A DNA stretch of 64,000 bases from Nissolia schottii. Lineage: Eukaryota; Streptophyta; Magnoliopsida; Fabales; Fabaceae. The number at the start of each line of letters is the position of its first letter. Position 1 is the stretch's first letter. A program made the translations under genes and the position numbers. Below the pieces are notes generated by a model. The model searched no databases. It was not told the origin of the DNA and was given only the letters and a program-made list of their open reading frames with translations. This document shows, piece by piece, positions 41,601 through 52,310 of the stretch. Location: the NCBI GenBank assembly GCA_003254905.1, contig QANU01041584.1, forward strand, positions 260,576 to 324,575, read 5' to 3'.

Positions 41601-41757
41601 TAATTTGCAGGAACTTAGTTCAGAAGGGGATACCTTTACCCCATCTGATGTAGAAAGGGCACTGTGGAGTTGTGCTATAGGGAAGTCATCAGCACCCCAA
41701 TTAGATGAGGATACAAAGAACAATCGAAGGAGCTCTAAAAGAAAGAGGAAGAACTGA
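38647..41757 (+). CDS. Conserved uncharacterised protein with helix-hairpin-helix-like motif
   Basis: Four exons: 38647-38876, 38995-39190, 40324-40410 and 41611-41757. They join in frame to 219 residues. I do not recognise a named function. Visible: an N-terminal region (MDFSCSDASVWKEALSAYP) with a RWKLTRGKWRPRLLDFV segment that spans the first intron. Then comes LKGVGAATASAVLAAYAP (about residues 116-133), followed by PFMSDEAME. An L-x-GVG-x-x-TA-x-x-x-L segment just before a PF..DE resembles the helix-hairpin-helix of base-excision DNA glycosylases. FTPSDVERALWSC lies near the C-terminus, which ends in a lysine/arginine-rich stretch (RRSSKRKRKN) that could be a nuclear signal. DNA binding is an inference from the motif, and no glycosylase catalytic lysine could be assigned. 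Confidence 0.85.
39412..39680. mobile_element. MITE in intron 2 of the HhH-like gene
   Basis: The left end agccggtttggattggcatt and the reverse complement of the right end (aaaccaatccaaataggct) form terminal inverted repeats. The gtttggatt core is common in plant MITEs. The centre is T- and A-rich. Confidence 0.5.
39820..40172. mobile_element. Probable second MITE in intron 2
   Basis: The segment begins acgtgtttgggtttccgttt and ends near acgccaaaacaaacatat, weakly inverted relative to each other. Inside, aaaatcaattttt and ctctaaaattgattttt repeat in both orientations. Class not assigned. Confidence 0.35.
40780..41560 (+). other. Intron 3 segment resembling an LTR fragment
   Basis: In intron 3 of the HhH-like gene, a TATA-like ctataaataaagg (about 40934) is followed by a transcript-leader-like stretch, as in LTR promoters. 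A hydrophobic 113-codon ORF at 41200-41541 follows but matches nothing I recognise. It may be a TE remnant; it is not supported as a gene. Confidence 0.25.
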
Positions 41758-41934
41758 CAATGCAGCAGATCAAGGAATGAAAACCAAAACAAGTAATATT
41801 TGTTCTTTGATTTCTTTCTAGGGTATGATTAGACTGTATTAGTCACTAATTGTGTCCGAGTATCTTAATGTATAAGTTGTGGCCATATTAAAGATTGTTT
41901 GTTGCTTGCTTATATAATTTTGAGAAATGCTATA

Positions 41935-42105
41935 TCTTCCCAATAAATAGGTATAACTATCCTTCTAACAAATTTAAGAATGACATTAGACAAATTTTGA
42001 GGGCAAATTAGGAAGAAAAGAGTATATTATTGCCAAATGTCATTCTTAAGTTTGTCAAAAAGAATGTTAGGTCTGTTTGTTGGGAAGATATTAAATTTTT
42101 TTTGG
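41935..42105. mobile_element. Foldback MITE, about 170 bp
   Basis: The left arm (tatcttcccaataaatagg, then aatttaagaatgacatt) matches the reverse complement of the right arm (tatcttcccaacaaacag, then aacttaagaatgacatt) over about 60 bp each side. Only a short A/T-rich spacer lies between, so the element folds almost end to end. Confidence 0.65.
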
Positions 42106-43443
42106 CATTCATCTTGTTTAACTTAACACTGCATGGCGGATTAAAACTTTTGAAAATAGGTAATTACTTCTGATAAAATTTAGAAACCATAATGTAGGAC
42201 GCACAATAAAATGTGGCCAAAGTTTTTCTAAAATGATATTCTCATTTTGGAGAGTAAAGTGAAAAATCTTACCATTTTCACTTTAATGATTTAATGGTCA
42301 AATTTTATTTTTTCTTCTTTAAGAATCCAATCTATAAAATGTATTAGCCCACAGGACCATTCACGGAAGGCTTTGCTGAATCTTTTCATCCAGTTGCAGT
42401 TTTTGTCTGAGTACTTTCATTTTCCCAAAAAAAAAATTGCGTACTATATTTAGTTATTTACTTTTGAAGAGCACAGGTTCATTCAATTTGAAAAGGTCGT
42501 CCCCCCTACTCCTTTTATTGGACCCAAACAAAAAATAATGCATCCAATATAAAATTTCGAGTTACAACTTATCTCTATTTTTTCTTATTCCTATTGATGT
42601 CACGCACGTTCTTAATGTGAAGATTTGAAATTTGGAACAAGGAACCAACATATGACCATTATGAGCCTAACAACTTTTTTGATGAAGAAAATACTAGATT
42701 GTGATTTCTATACAAATACCAATTGTGGTACTTTTTATATAGATCACCGTCAGTCAAATAAGGTGATTTATATGGGAAAAAAAAAGTTAATTAATAGTGT
42801 GTTTGGTTTTAGTTTAAATAGTTTAGGAGGGTTAAAATTGATTCTAAAATTTTAAAAGTAATTTTTTTTATCATTTTTACAATAATCAAAATCAATATTA
42901 GCGTGTAGCTATTTTAAACAAGCACTAAATTGCCGCAAATGTTGGTGATTTATTAAAATAATAATAATAAAAGATATAAACTATTGTGATTGTGCATAAG
43001 GAGCAACAAATTTTATATGTTACTATCACATTGTTGAAATGAAGGATATTATCACAAGTTACAAGTCAAATTTTATATTATATTTTAATAATATTTTATT
43101 TTCCTTTAAATTTTCTAATTTTGTTCTTACCCTTGCGCTTTCTTCACCTCTGTCCACATTGGCGACGTCGGCACCGGCGCTGCATCCACCTATCATCATC
43201 ACCACTACCACCACCACCCTCCATCAACAACCCCCACCATCACCAACCTCCATCCTCCGCTCACACCCATCAGCCACTAGGAACCCAACCACCACAAAAA
43301 CCCCACCCAAAAACCAACCTCTCACCACCATCAACCACCACCCTTACAGTAACTTGAAAACCAAGCTTCGCCACATATCCATACCAGCAAACAAAGAAAA
43401 CCAAACAGAATAGAAAATCCAGCAAACAGAATTCAAAACCACA

Positions 43444-43689
43444 ACCACAACTAGGACTGTCAAAACGGGTCGTCCGCTAGCCATTTTATTTTTAAAAAAA
43501 ATTCAAAAATTAAAAAAAATTAAAAAAAAAATTCACGGGCTCGGGCTGGTCTGCAGGCCAAACGGGTCGGGCTTAAACAGGCCGGCCCAATTTTTTTTAA
43601 AATTTTTGCGGGCCTATTTTTTGCATGTAAAGTCCATCTATTTAACCAGGTAAACAGACCGGGCCCATTTTAACAGCCCTAACCACAAC
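43444..43689. mobile_element. hAT-type MITE (230 bp) with perfect 8-bp duplication
   Basis: The element 43452-43681 starts TAGGACTGTCAAAACGGG and ends CCCATTTTAACAGCCCTA, imperfect inverted repeats of the common plant hAT type. It is flanked by ACCACAAC at 43444-43451 and 43682-43689, exactly the 8-bp duplication expected for hAT transposition. A longer relative in the region 59640-60020 shares the gggtc/gggcc-rich ends. Confidence 0.85.
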
Positions 43690-44345
43690 AACCACGAGAG
43701 AAAGGGAGATTGAGAGATGAGATGGGAAAAGTGAAACCGAAGGAAGAACAAAGCGAGACAGACATATGGAGAGAGAGAGAGAGAGAGAGAGAAAGCATAT
43801 CTGAGTGAGAAAGGGGGCAAAGCTCATCGCCATCGGCGATCTGCCATGGTGGCGACAACCCCCTGAAGCCGTAGAGAGAAGGAAACTGAGAGGGAGATAG
43901 AGAAAGAAACAGAGAGCATAGAGAAAAATGGATCTGGGTAGAGAGTGAAAAGAGAGAAGGAAACCGAGAGGGAGATAGAGAAAGAATCAGAGAGAGTACG
44001 AAGAGAGAGAAACAAATTTGGATAGAGAGGGAAAAAGAGAAGGAAACCGAGAGGGAGGGGGAAGCTCACCACCGTCGGCGACCTGTCGTGGCGGCTGCAG
44101 CCCCCCATGAAGACGCGGAGAGAGAGAGAGTGAGATGGAGACTAGAGAGAGAAACCAAAATAGAGAAAGGAAAAGAGATGAGGAGGAGAAGCCGCCACCG
44201 CCGGCAAGCTTTCTTGGCGATGATGCCGTCGAACAGTAGGAGTCTAGAAAGAGAGAAGCCGAGAGTGGGAGTGGGTGAATCCTGAGAAAGAGATAAAGAG
44301 GAGGGAGAACAGATAGAGAAAGAATGGAGTTGAGGGAGTGAGAGA
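43690..44345. repeat. GA-rich region with imperfect tandem units
   Basis: A long purine-rich stretch includes (GA)n near 43770-43793 and three related units, each with a GC-rich segment (atcggcgatctgccatggtgg, gtcggcgacctgtcgtggcgg and gccggcaagctttcttggcga) followed by gagagaaagg-type sequence. ORFs here are low-complexity. Origin unclear. Confidence 0.55.
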
Positions 44346-45027
44346 GGAAGGGAAAAGAAGGGTATAATAATAATTTAATGATTTTTAAAAAAAATTTTAA
44401 TACCTAGACCAATTTGGTCTGGGTAACCACTCGGACCATGTTAAAAACCTCCTACAATTAGGTGTTTTTAGTAAAAGATGAGTTTGAACGATTAAAGAAA
44501 GGTATAAAAACTAACATGACCCCAAAAAATTACCAAATCTAATGAAAAGACAACAAATCTAAAATAAAATATAAAAATAACAAAAGATTTGGAAAAAGAA
44601 AGAAAGAAAGGGAAAAAAAAAAAAAAGATCTTGGAGGATTGGGTGGAATTGGGAGGGTGCAGGGGTAGCCGGCGGTGTGCTAAGAAGAGAGGAAGGGGAA
44701 AGAAAAAAATAGGCCTCTTTTTAATATAAAATTACATTTTGGTGTATAAGGCAAGTGATGGTATACTCACATGTAAGGGTCACATGGCTGCACAATAGAA
44801 TAGATCTTCTCTGGTCTATTGTTTTTATAGCAAATTTAAAGTAATTACTTATGTGAAGTGGACTGTTACTGAAAAAAGGGAGGGAGCAACACACATGGCC
44901 ACTTTGATGACATCCCAATATAGAAGTTGACGTCGTCCCAACAATTACTGATCTACTTGAAAATTCAAAAGGGGCCCCCACACAAGTCCTCGAAGTTCCC
45001 TCGCATCCATTGGTCCAACAACAAAAA

Positions 45028-48000
45028 ATGACAATAATCCTTCCCTTCTCCAACCGCAAGCACCGACGCAGCTCCAAAGCGCACCTCCCCAACAAAAACG
45101 ACGTCGTCGTCGACGACCACCACGGCTTCGATGGCTCGTCCTTCACCGGCGCCGTCTTCAACCTCTCCACCACCATCGTCGGCGCCGGGATCATGGCCCT
45201 CCCGGCCGCCGTGAAGCAGCTGGGCCTCATCCCGGGCCTCGCCATGATCGTGCTCTGCGCGATGCTGACCGAATTCTCGATCGACGTCCTGCTGAGGTTC
45301 ACGCGCGCGTCCAGATCTTCCACCTATTCCGGCGTCGTTTTCGACGCGTTCGGCGGCGTCGGCCGGGTCCTGTTGCTGCTGTGCATCATCGTCAACAACA
45401 TGGGAATGCTCGTCGCCTACATGGTCATTATCGGTACTACTATCATATGTTACATTCTTATAATTATCCTTTGTTGTTTTATGGCACCACATGTTTATTT
45501 CATTATTTATTTTCTTAATATACTTTTTTAGTTGACATAGTCCGATTGTATATTTTCGTAAATTTAGGGTGCCTGAATGATTCTTTTGGTGTGCTCTTGA
45601 TTAGCTAGATTTTTCGTATGCTGTTCCATCATATCATTTCTCCTAAAATTGTTGTGTTGTGTTGTGTTGTGACTATGTTACATTGTGACAGGTGACGTGT
45701 TCTCAGGAACGTGGTCGGATGGAGTCCGCTATTCAGGGGTTCTGGAAGAACGGTTTGGTCAACGTTGGTGGTCAATGCGTCCTGTCTTATTGTTGCTCAC
45801 AACGCTCCTAGTCTTTGTGCCTCTCGCATTGTTCAGGCGTGTGGGTAGGTGACCTCTTCCAGTTTCTTATGTTCCAAAATTAGGGATTAAATTGTTACTT
45901 TGGTGTCCTTAACCTTGATTGGTTCAAATATTAGCATTTATCCTTGTTAATAAGGTATATATTAAAGTGTTGTGAATGGAACTAAAAATAATTTAAGGAG
46001 CTTAGATTAAACAATATATGGATGGAATATATGCTTCCTAGGTAGGATATCCGTATTTTAAGATGAATAATAGACACTTTCTGTATCTCTAACTGCAATA
46101 AAATGAAAGCGAAACATTTTATAAGCCAGGTAATCCCAATTTATGATTCTTATTCTTGGCATTTAACAAAATAGCTGTTTTTGAATTTTTAGTGAGCCTA
46201 TCAAGTTAGGTGATAAGAAAATAACTGTTTGTTAATTCAGTTACTGTTAGTTTTCCGTTATAAGTATGTTATTTCTGTTAGTAGAGTCTGTTTGTATTAG
46301 GCTCTCTTTTGGTTTCTGTTTCATATTGCTCAGTCTGTATATTGAGCTTCCTTCATTGTATTGATCATCCAATAATGCAAAGTATAATTCAGTTCTAATA
46401 CCAAACATGCTATGGTTTGGTTTCCGTTTGGAAAATTCGAAATTCATAGTTTGGACAACAGAGTTTTCAAACTAGAAACTAAACGCGTGCTTAGGAACTG
46501 AAGTGGCATTTTGATTTATCAAGTTTAAAAACCTCACAAAAACTTAATTTGTTTCCAGATGTTCTCTTCCCTGATTCTTGAAAATTATTATTTTGAATTT
46601 GCCCATCAGTTTGATTGTATGAGGTGGTTATTTATTGTTCTTCCCCTTACTTCCACTGCATCAGATTCACTGAGATACACATCAGCATTGTCAGTGGCGT
46701 TGGCGATCATTTTTGTGGTGATAACTGCAGGCATATCGATTGTCAAGTTTATTCAAGGAAGCTTTGAGATGCCAAGATTGACGCCGAGTTTCACGGGCCA
46801 GGAATCCTTTTGGAAGCTTTTCACAACTATCCCTGTATTAGTCACTGCTTACATCTGTCATCACAATGGTAAGCGCCAAGTGCTCAGTGATAGATTCTTA
46901 ATTTTGTTGTCAACTATTCACTTATCCAGTAAATAGCTATATCTGTGCAAGTGTGTTACAAAAATACCTATTGATTTGGCTTTTCCGTGTTTGAGTTGCT
47001 TCAACTATGATGATTATTATTGTTAGCAAGCTAGGTAGGGTTAGTTACATAGATCAAACAATGTCATAGTTTTGTTACAAATCATATTAACATCCAAACC
47101 ATTAAAATCTAGATCACTTTTAGTCATAGCTATAAGAACCGGAGTGGACCGGACTAGTTGATTCAAATTGAAAACCGGCCACTTGTGTCCGGTTCGGTTC
47201 TTTATTTGGATCGGACAAGTATCTGACTCGGTTAACCTGAAAATAACCGGTGTGAACCAGCTGGCCACAGTCGAACTGCCTTGTGAACCGTCTGGTCAAG
47301 GAACCCGGGCACATTAGGAAGGGGAGTGCACAACTTACCACTGATCCACTGAACCAGTGACCTAATGACTGGGTGTTTTGACCAAGTCGATTACTAGGTC
47401 GAGTTTTATCACTATACCTTTAAACAGTCTCAGTTATGATCTTCTAGGTCTGCCTCTTTCTTTAGCTATTTGACTACCTTCCATCTGATCTACTTTTCCT
47501 AAAGGAGCTAGCAATATGATCACCACAAATATTAAACTGAAAAATGGTTGTTATTCATTGTATCATAAAAGAATTATGTAGTATGGTGTACTATACTGAC
47601 TTTATCATTCTACTTGCTCCTGCATGACATGATTGAAAGTCTCAGCTAATGGTCTGATCTGAAGATAGTGTAATTTGTGCAACAATTGACAAAATATCCA
47701 GCATTTTTATGTTCTAAGTTTATATAGATTTTATGGCATGATTTAGTTGCATCATACCATTTATGTAAACCTTACAGCTTTACCTGTTCTAATTCCAATG
47801 CAGTTCATCCTATAGACAATGAACTCAAAGACCCTACCCAAATGAAGTCAATAGTGAGGACGTCACTCTTATTGTGCTCGTCAGTGTACATTGCTACCAG
47901 CCTATTCGGATTCCTATTATTTGGTGAGAAAATACTGGATGATGTACTTGCCAACTTTGACGGCGACCTCGGAGTCCCTTATGGTTCATTTCTCAATGAT

Positions 48001-49133
48001 GTGGTTAGAGTGAGCTATGGAGTTCACCTTATCCTTGTGTTCCCAATCGTGTTTTACTCGCTTCGCCTCAATGTAGATGGCCTCGTGTTCCCTCATGCCA
48101 TTCCTCTCGCCTTCGACAACTGGAGATTCCATATGGTTACCACAGTTCTTATGGCTCTCCTTTTCGTTGGAGCCAATTTTGTTCCCAGCATCTGGGATGC
48201 CTTCCAGTTCACAGGCGCCACAGCAACAGTTTCTGCCGGATACATTTTTCCAGCTGCCATTTGTCTTAGGTAAGTTACCAATGACAAAAAATAATTCTTG
48301 GGTAGAATTGGCGTAACTGTAAGGTTGCTGTTTTATAACCTGAATGTCATGGGTTCAAATTTGCTCAAGTAGTGCTGCGCAGGTCTATTTTTCTTGGACC
48401 TTACTAGGTGGAAGCCTCGTGCATTGGCCGCCCTTTGGAAACTTGTCACCTTTAGGGCCAGTTTGGTTCAGGGTAAAAATGGATTGTGAAAATTTTCTTG
48501 AAACCGGTTTTCTATATACAATTTTTCTAATAAATTTAACCCATGAATTTTTCACGTCTATTTTTACCACTAAATCAAATTGACCCCTTAGCATCCAAAT
48601 CAACTTTTGACATATGCAAAGTTACGTTAATAATATGTGATAAACTTTTAGCATGGGCTACATAACTCTGCAAATGTCAAATATTAGTTTGAATGCCTAA
48701 GGAGAGAGTTTCTGGCCCAACAACTTCTCATCTTTGACGACATGTCCTAGCTCGTCGCCGGATTAATCATACTTATTATTATATGAAAACCGCTACAACC
48801 AAAATCTTTTGTCCAAATTAAATTTCAGAATGACACAGTATGATTGATGTGGCCTTTGGATGGAGAAGTAGACCCTATTATTATATTTTACCTAGCTACC
48901 ACCATAATTTCTGTCAAAAATACTAGTTACATTATTCTGACTTTGTAACACTGTTAATCATCACATTTAATTTGTCATTACCCTTTGGCAGGGACACACG
49001 CGGCGTTGCAACAAAGAAAGACAAGTGTTTATCTTGGTTGATGATACTATTGGCTGTCATATCTAGCACTGTGGCCATCTCTAGTGACTTGTATAGCATC
49101 TTCAATGATGAATCAGTATCACATGGAACATGA
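45028..49133 (+). CDS. AVT6-like vacuolar amino-acid transporter
   Basis: Five exons: 45028-45433, 45692-45844, 46665-46868, 47804-48269 and 48992-49133. They join in frame to 456 residues, a normal length for the family. Members of the AAAP/SLC38-like AVT6 group carry amino acids across vacuolar or endomembranes with protons. Visible evidence: a basic hydrophilic N-terminus, then the family opening GAVFNLSTTIVGAGIMALP at about residues 36-54, in the first membrane helix. About ten more hydrophobic segments follow, with FTTIPVLVTAYICHHNVHPI in the middle and GATATVSAGYIFPAAICLRD near the end. The start at 45028 gives MTIILPF, like other members; an in-frame ATG at 45010 would add six residues. 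Exon 1 is clearly GC-richer than its surroundings. The AVT6 subtype is not resolved. Confidence 0.93.
46240..46410 (+). other. LTR-like fragment in AVT6-like intron 2
   Basis: The stretch tctgtatattgagcttcctt...attgtattgatcatccaataatgc resembles the end of a copia-type LTR. No termini or duplication were found, so this is a weak call. Confidence 0.25.
47000..47075 (-). mobile_element. Third RTE-like LINE tail copy
   Basis: On the minus strand it reads ctatgacattgtttgatcta then tgtaactaaccctacctagc, aligned with ctatggcatcgtttgatcca and tgtagccaaccccatatagt at 12630-12670. It lies in intron 3 of the AVT6-like gene and is more diverged. No clear duplication was found. Confidence 0.45.
47125..47410. 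repeat. Unclassified repeat rich in accgg in AVT6-like intron 3
   Basis: This GC-richer intronic segment has repeated accgg/ccggt motifs (gaaccggagtggaccgg, aaccggccac, ccggttcggttc, aaccggtgtgaacc). It stands out from the AT-rich intron and looks like an inserted repeat, but no termini were identified. Confidence 0.35.
48301..48435 (+). mobile_element. Au-like SINE, sense copy in AVT6-like intron 4
   Basis: It reads ggcgtaactgtaaggttgct near the start, a B-box-like gggttcaaatttg, and ends aagcctcgtgcattggccgc then ccttt. This is the reverse complement of the element layout at 10372-10529. No clear target duplication was found. Confidence 0.65.
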
Positions 49134-50864
49134 TATCATGTGACAGATGATTTTCATATTGATACATGCTTGACTTGATTCCAGGATACAAATCAAGAAA
49201 GAAAGGTGGAGGTGCCAGAGAACCAAAGCTTTCAGTACCTACGCAGATATGTTGTGGAAGCATGTGGAGTTGGTTGTTATGTCGTGCATTTCACTATAAT
49301 CTTGCTAACAAAGTAAGTGGCGCAATTTTTCCATTTGGAATTTCGAAACCATGGTTTGGGTTTGGAGCTTTCCAAATGAAAGCTAAACATGCTATAGGTT
49401 GTAGACAGCCATTATTCATTCACACTCACACCTAGCAGGGTCTGCCATGGTGTGGATTTTTCCCCTTTGTGAATGTGAAACAAAAGGAATTAAGAAAAGT
49501 GAAAATTTATAGATGGGAATGTGATATTGCAGAACTTTTATTTTTTTATCTTGCCCACTGCAAATTTGAATGTAATAAACATTTGGTCCAAGCTTAATTA
49601 TATGTGACAGGCATGAAGATGAAGTGAAATTTATTGGTTCATGAACCCGTAATTTGCAGCATCTGATTCCTAAGTTTATTATTTGCTTCAAACATTGATT
49701 ATAATAGTATCAAAGTAAATTAGTATTTCAACATATTGGAGGAGAGCCAGAAAAGTGTCACAGAATTATGAAGTACAGATAATTGAGTTAAATCTTGGAC
49801 AAATTGTAATAAAAGCTAAAACGTAGTCCCAGAGAAAATTTTAATGGTTTTATATATTATATCTCTTTAAAAGTTTTACCTCCACTATGTTAAATATTAT
49901 TAACTTGTGTTTCAAATATCATTAACGTCATATAATTATTTAATAATATAGTCTTTTTTTTAAAAAAATGAAAGGAAAAAACGTGTTTGTGAAAAGAAAT
50001 TGAGATTAACTGAATTAAAAATGATGAACTTATGACATGCATATTTGAACTAAGGTAAAAAATAAAGTAATAATTACTAATTTAACATGTTTATCACTAT
50101 ACTATAGACATTTTAATGTATATGATGTGTATACTAATAATAATATTATAATTATTATATATAAATTAAGAATTTTTTTGGGGCCATGGCCTGTGTTGGC
50201 TCCCTAAGTCCCTCACTGACTACATGTATAAGATGAATAAATGGATAAATTATGTTAAAAAAATAAGATTATTAAGCACTTATCAATTATAGCACACATG
50301 ATTTAATGATAGTATAAAATTTTACCATCATAAAAATTAATCTCTTATTTTCATATTTTCAAAGTGATTCTTTAGTCTCTCACCTATAGTAACATTTGAA
50401 AGGGTATAAAACTAATAAACATTAAAAAAAAAAAAAAAAAACCGAAGGACTAACTAGACACGTTTGTTTGTTCAGAAAGTTTTGCAATGTTTTTGTAAAT
50501 ACTAGTTTGGGGCTGGACAGTTGACCCTATTAATCAAATCAAATAAAATGAAATCCCGTTGAAAGAGTGAGAGACTGACAGTAGAGACTAGAGAGGCCTT
50601 TTGAACTGTCAAAATTGCATTATTTCTTTTTAAATTTCAATTTTATTACAATCCGATGAATAAAACTAAATAAGACCATGAATACACTCTTTTCACGGTG
50701 TCTATCACAAAACAAACACTTCTCATAGAGACTCTCTTTCTCCGGACCTGAGATGGTATGAGAGAGTCTCAATTCTGAAACCACTGCAAAAGCCAAAAAC
50801 CCTAATCCCAAATTCCGCAATCTTCATCTTCTTCTTCTTTCTTTCTCGATCTGAATCCCAAGCC
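49134..50864. other. Intergenic region: AVT6-like 3' UTR and MOS2 promoter
   Basis: The first few hundred bases should be the AVT6-like 3' UTR. The middle is AT-rich with a poly(A) run near 50425-50443. The last 100 bp are the CT-rich leader of MOS2 (cttcttcttctttctttctc, 50829-50848). No other gene is visible. Confidence 0.5.
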
Positions 50865-52310
50865 ATGAAGCTCTCTTTCTCCATCCCCTCAAAACCCTCT
50901 TCCTCCAAACCCCTCAAGCTCAACGACGAAACCCAAAACGACGCCGCACCCTCCAAACACTTCGTCACCGAATTCGACCCTTCCAAACCCCCAACCCACC
51001 CAACCCAACCAACCGTAATCCCCCCAATCCAGAACGAATGGCGCCCAACGAAGAAGATGAAGAACCTTGTCCTCCCATTCACCGACCCCAATTCGGCCGA
51101 CCAATCCCTCCAATTCGAGCAAGACGCCGCCACCGACGCCGCCGCCGATCCCACCTCCGACATGTCCTACGGCCTCAATCTCCGCAAGAACGACGCCGCA
51201 GCAGCCGAAAATAATAATAATTTGAATATTATTGAGGGTGAAGACGCTGGGGCTCAGCGGCGTGTTCCGGCGGAGAACGTGCTGCTGCAGAAGTTCAAGG
51301 ACGACTTGAAGCGGCTGCCGGAGGACAGGGGGTTCGAGGAGTTCGATGATGTCCCCGTGGAGGGGTTCGGGAAGGCGCTGCTGGCGGGGTACGGTTGGTC
51401 CGAGGGGATGGGGATCGGGAGGAACGCGAAGGAGGACGTTAAGGTCGTGCAGTACCACAGGAGGACGGCAAAGGAAGGGTTAGGGTTTGTTGGCGACGGC
51501 CCTGGTTCCGGCCGGAGCGAGAAGAAGGTCGCGAACAAGGAGAAGAGTAGCAAGGAGAATGGGAGAGATGGTGGTGGTGAGAGGAAGGTTGTGAGGATTG
51601 TTGGTGGAAGAGATGCTGGATTGAAGGGGAGTGTTGTGAGGAGAATTGGGGAGGATTGGATTGTTGTGAAGGTTTCGAGGGGGAGCGGGGAGGAGGAAGT
51701 GGAAGTGAGGGTGAGCGTGGACGATGTTGCCGAATTGGGTTCCAAGGAGGAAGAGAGGTGCTTGAGGAAATTGAAGGAGTTGAGGATTCAGCACAATGAT
51801 GGGGAGAAGAAGGGTAGAGACCATAAGGGTTCTTCGAGGAGTAAGCGTGAGAGAGGGCGAGGCGGGGATGAGGAGGCGAAGCAAGTGGATGTTAATGGGG
51901 ATCATCATGGGAGGAAGGAAGAGCAGCAGGGGAAGAAACAGGTTTCTTGGCTTGCAAGTCACATCCGGGTTAGGGTTATTAGCCGAGACTTCAAAGGAGG
52001 GCGGCTATATTTGAAGAAGGGAGAGGTTCTAGATGTCATTGGGCCTACTACTTGCGACATAGCCATGGATGAGAGCAAGGAGATCGTTCAAGGGGTGTCC
52101 CAAGATCTTCTCGAGACGGCACTTCCTCGTCGTGGGGGACCAGTTCTTGTGTTGTCCGGTAAATATAAGGGCGCCTATGGTAGCCTGGTTGAGAGGGATC
52201 TAGACCGGGAAGTTGGTGTTGTTAGGGATGCTGATACACACAAGATGCTTAACGTGAGGCTTGATCAAATTGCAGAGTATATAGGGGATTCAAGCTTACT
52301 GGGATATTGA
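50865..52310 (+). CDS. MOS2: MOS2-like G-patch and KOW protein
   Basis: One uninterrupted ORF of 481 residues. MOS2 is a nuclear RNA-binding protein needed for innate immunity and small-RNA metabolism in Arabidopsis and is related to animal GPKOW. Visible evidence: the N-terminal MKLSFSIPSK opening with a long disordered, proline- and serine-rich region; then a G-patch at about residues 163-205 (VPVEGFGKALLAGYGW followed by GMGIGRN); a first KOW motif at about 239-270 (RIVGGRDAGLKGSVV); a basic and acidic linker (about 335-360) with KR/GD runs; and a second KOW at about 424-455 (VLVLSGKYKGAYGSLVERD). The start at 50865 is the first ATG of the frame and gives the family opening. The protein closes with a LLGY end. 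The CT-rich leader upstream fits a housekeeping plant gene. Confidence 0.95.
   Translation: MKLSFSIPSKPSSSKPLKLNDETQNDAAPSKHFVTEFDPSKPPTHPTQPTVIPPIQNEWRPTKKMKNLVLPFTDPNSADQSLQFEQDAATDAAADPTSDMSYGLNLRKNDAAAAENNNNLNIIEGEDAGAQRRVPAENVLLQKFKDDLKRLPEDRGFEEFDDVPVEGFGKALLAGYGWSEGMGIGRNAKEDVKVVQYHRRTAKEGLGFVGDGPGSGRSEKKVANKEKSSKENGRDGGGERKVVRIVGGRDAGLKGSVVRRIGEDWIVVKVSRGSGEEEVEVRVSVDDVAELGSKEEERCLRKLKELRIQHNDGEKKGRDHKGSSRSKRERGRGGDEEAKQVDVNGDHHGRKEEQQGKKQVSWLASHIRVRVISRDFKGGRLYLKKGEVLDVIGPTTCDIAMDESKEIVQGVSQDLLETALPRRGGPVLVLSGKYKGAYGSLVERDLDREVGVVRDADTHKMLNVRLDQIAEYIGDSSLLGY

Larger units (their letters stand above)
41758..45027. other. Intergenic region between HhH-like and AVT6-like genes
   Basis: It holds a foldback MITE (41935-42105), a CCA/ACC-rich low-complexity stretch (about 43180-43450), a hAT MITE (43452-43681) and a GA-rich region (43690-44345). 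The final 300 bp form the promoter and leader of the AVT6-like gene. No gene is supported. Confidence 0.55.

Noticed and set aside
43039..43413. 124-codon proline/threonine-rich ORF
   Set aside because: Driven by a CCA/ACC low-complexity tract; no start context, domain or splice support.
45010..45531. AVT6 first exon read as a stand-alone 173-codon protein
   Set aside because: It runs past a good donor at 45434 into intron; the spliced model continues the family sequence.
49166..49435. 89-codon ORF after the AVT6-like stop
   Set aside because: Lies in the probable 3' UTR, with no recognisable domain.
50889..51962. Long minus-strand ORFs opposite MOS2
   Set aside because: They are shadows of the intronless G-patch/KOW gene, with low-complexity proline, leucine or glycine content.
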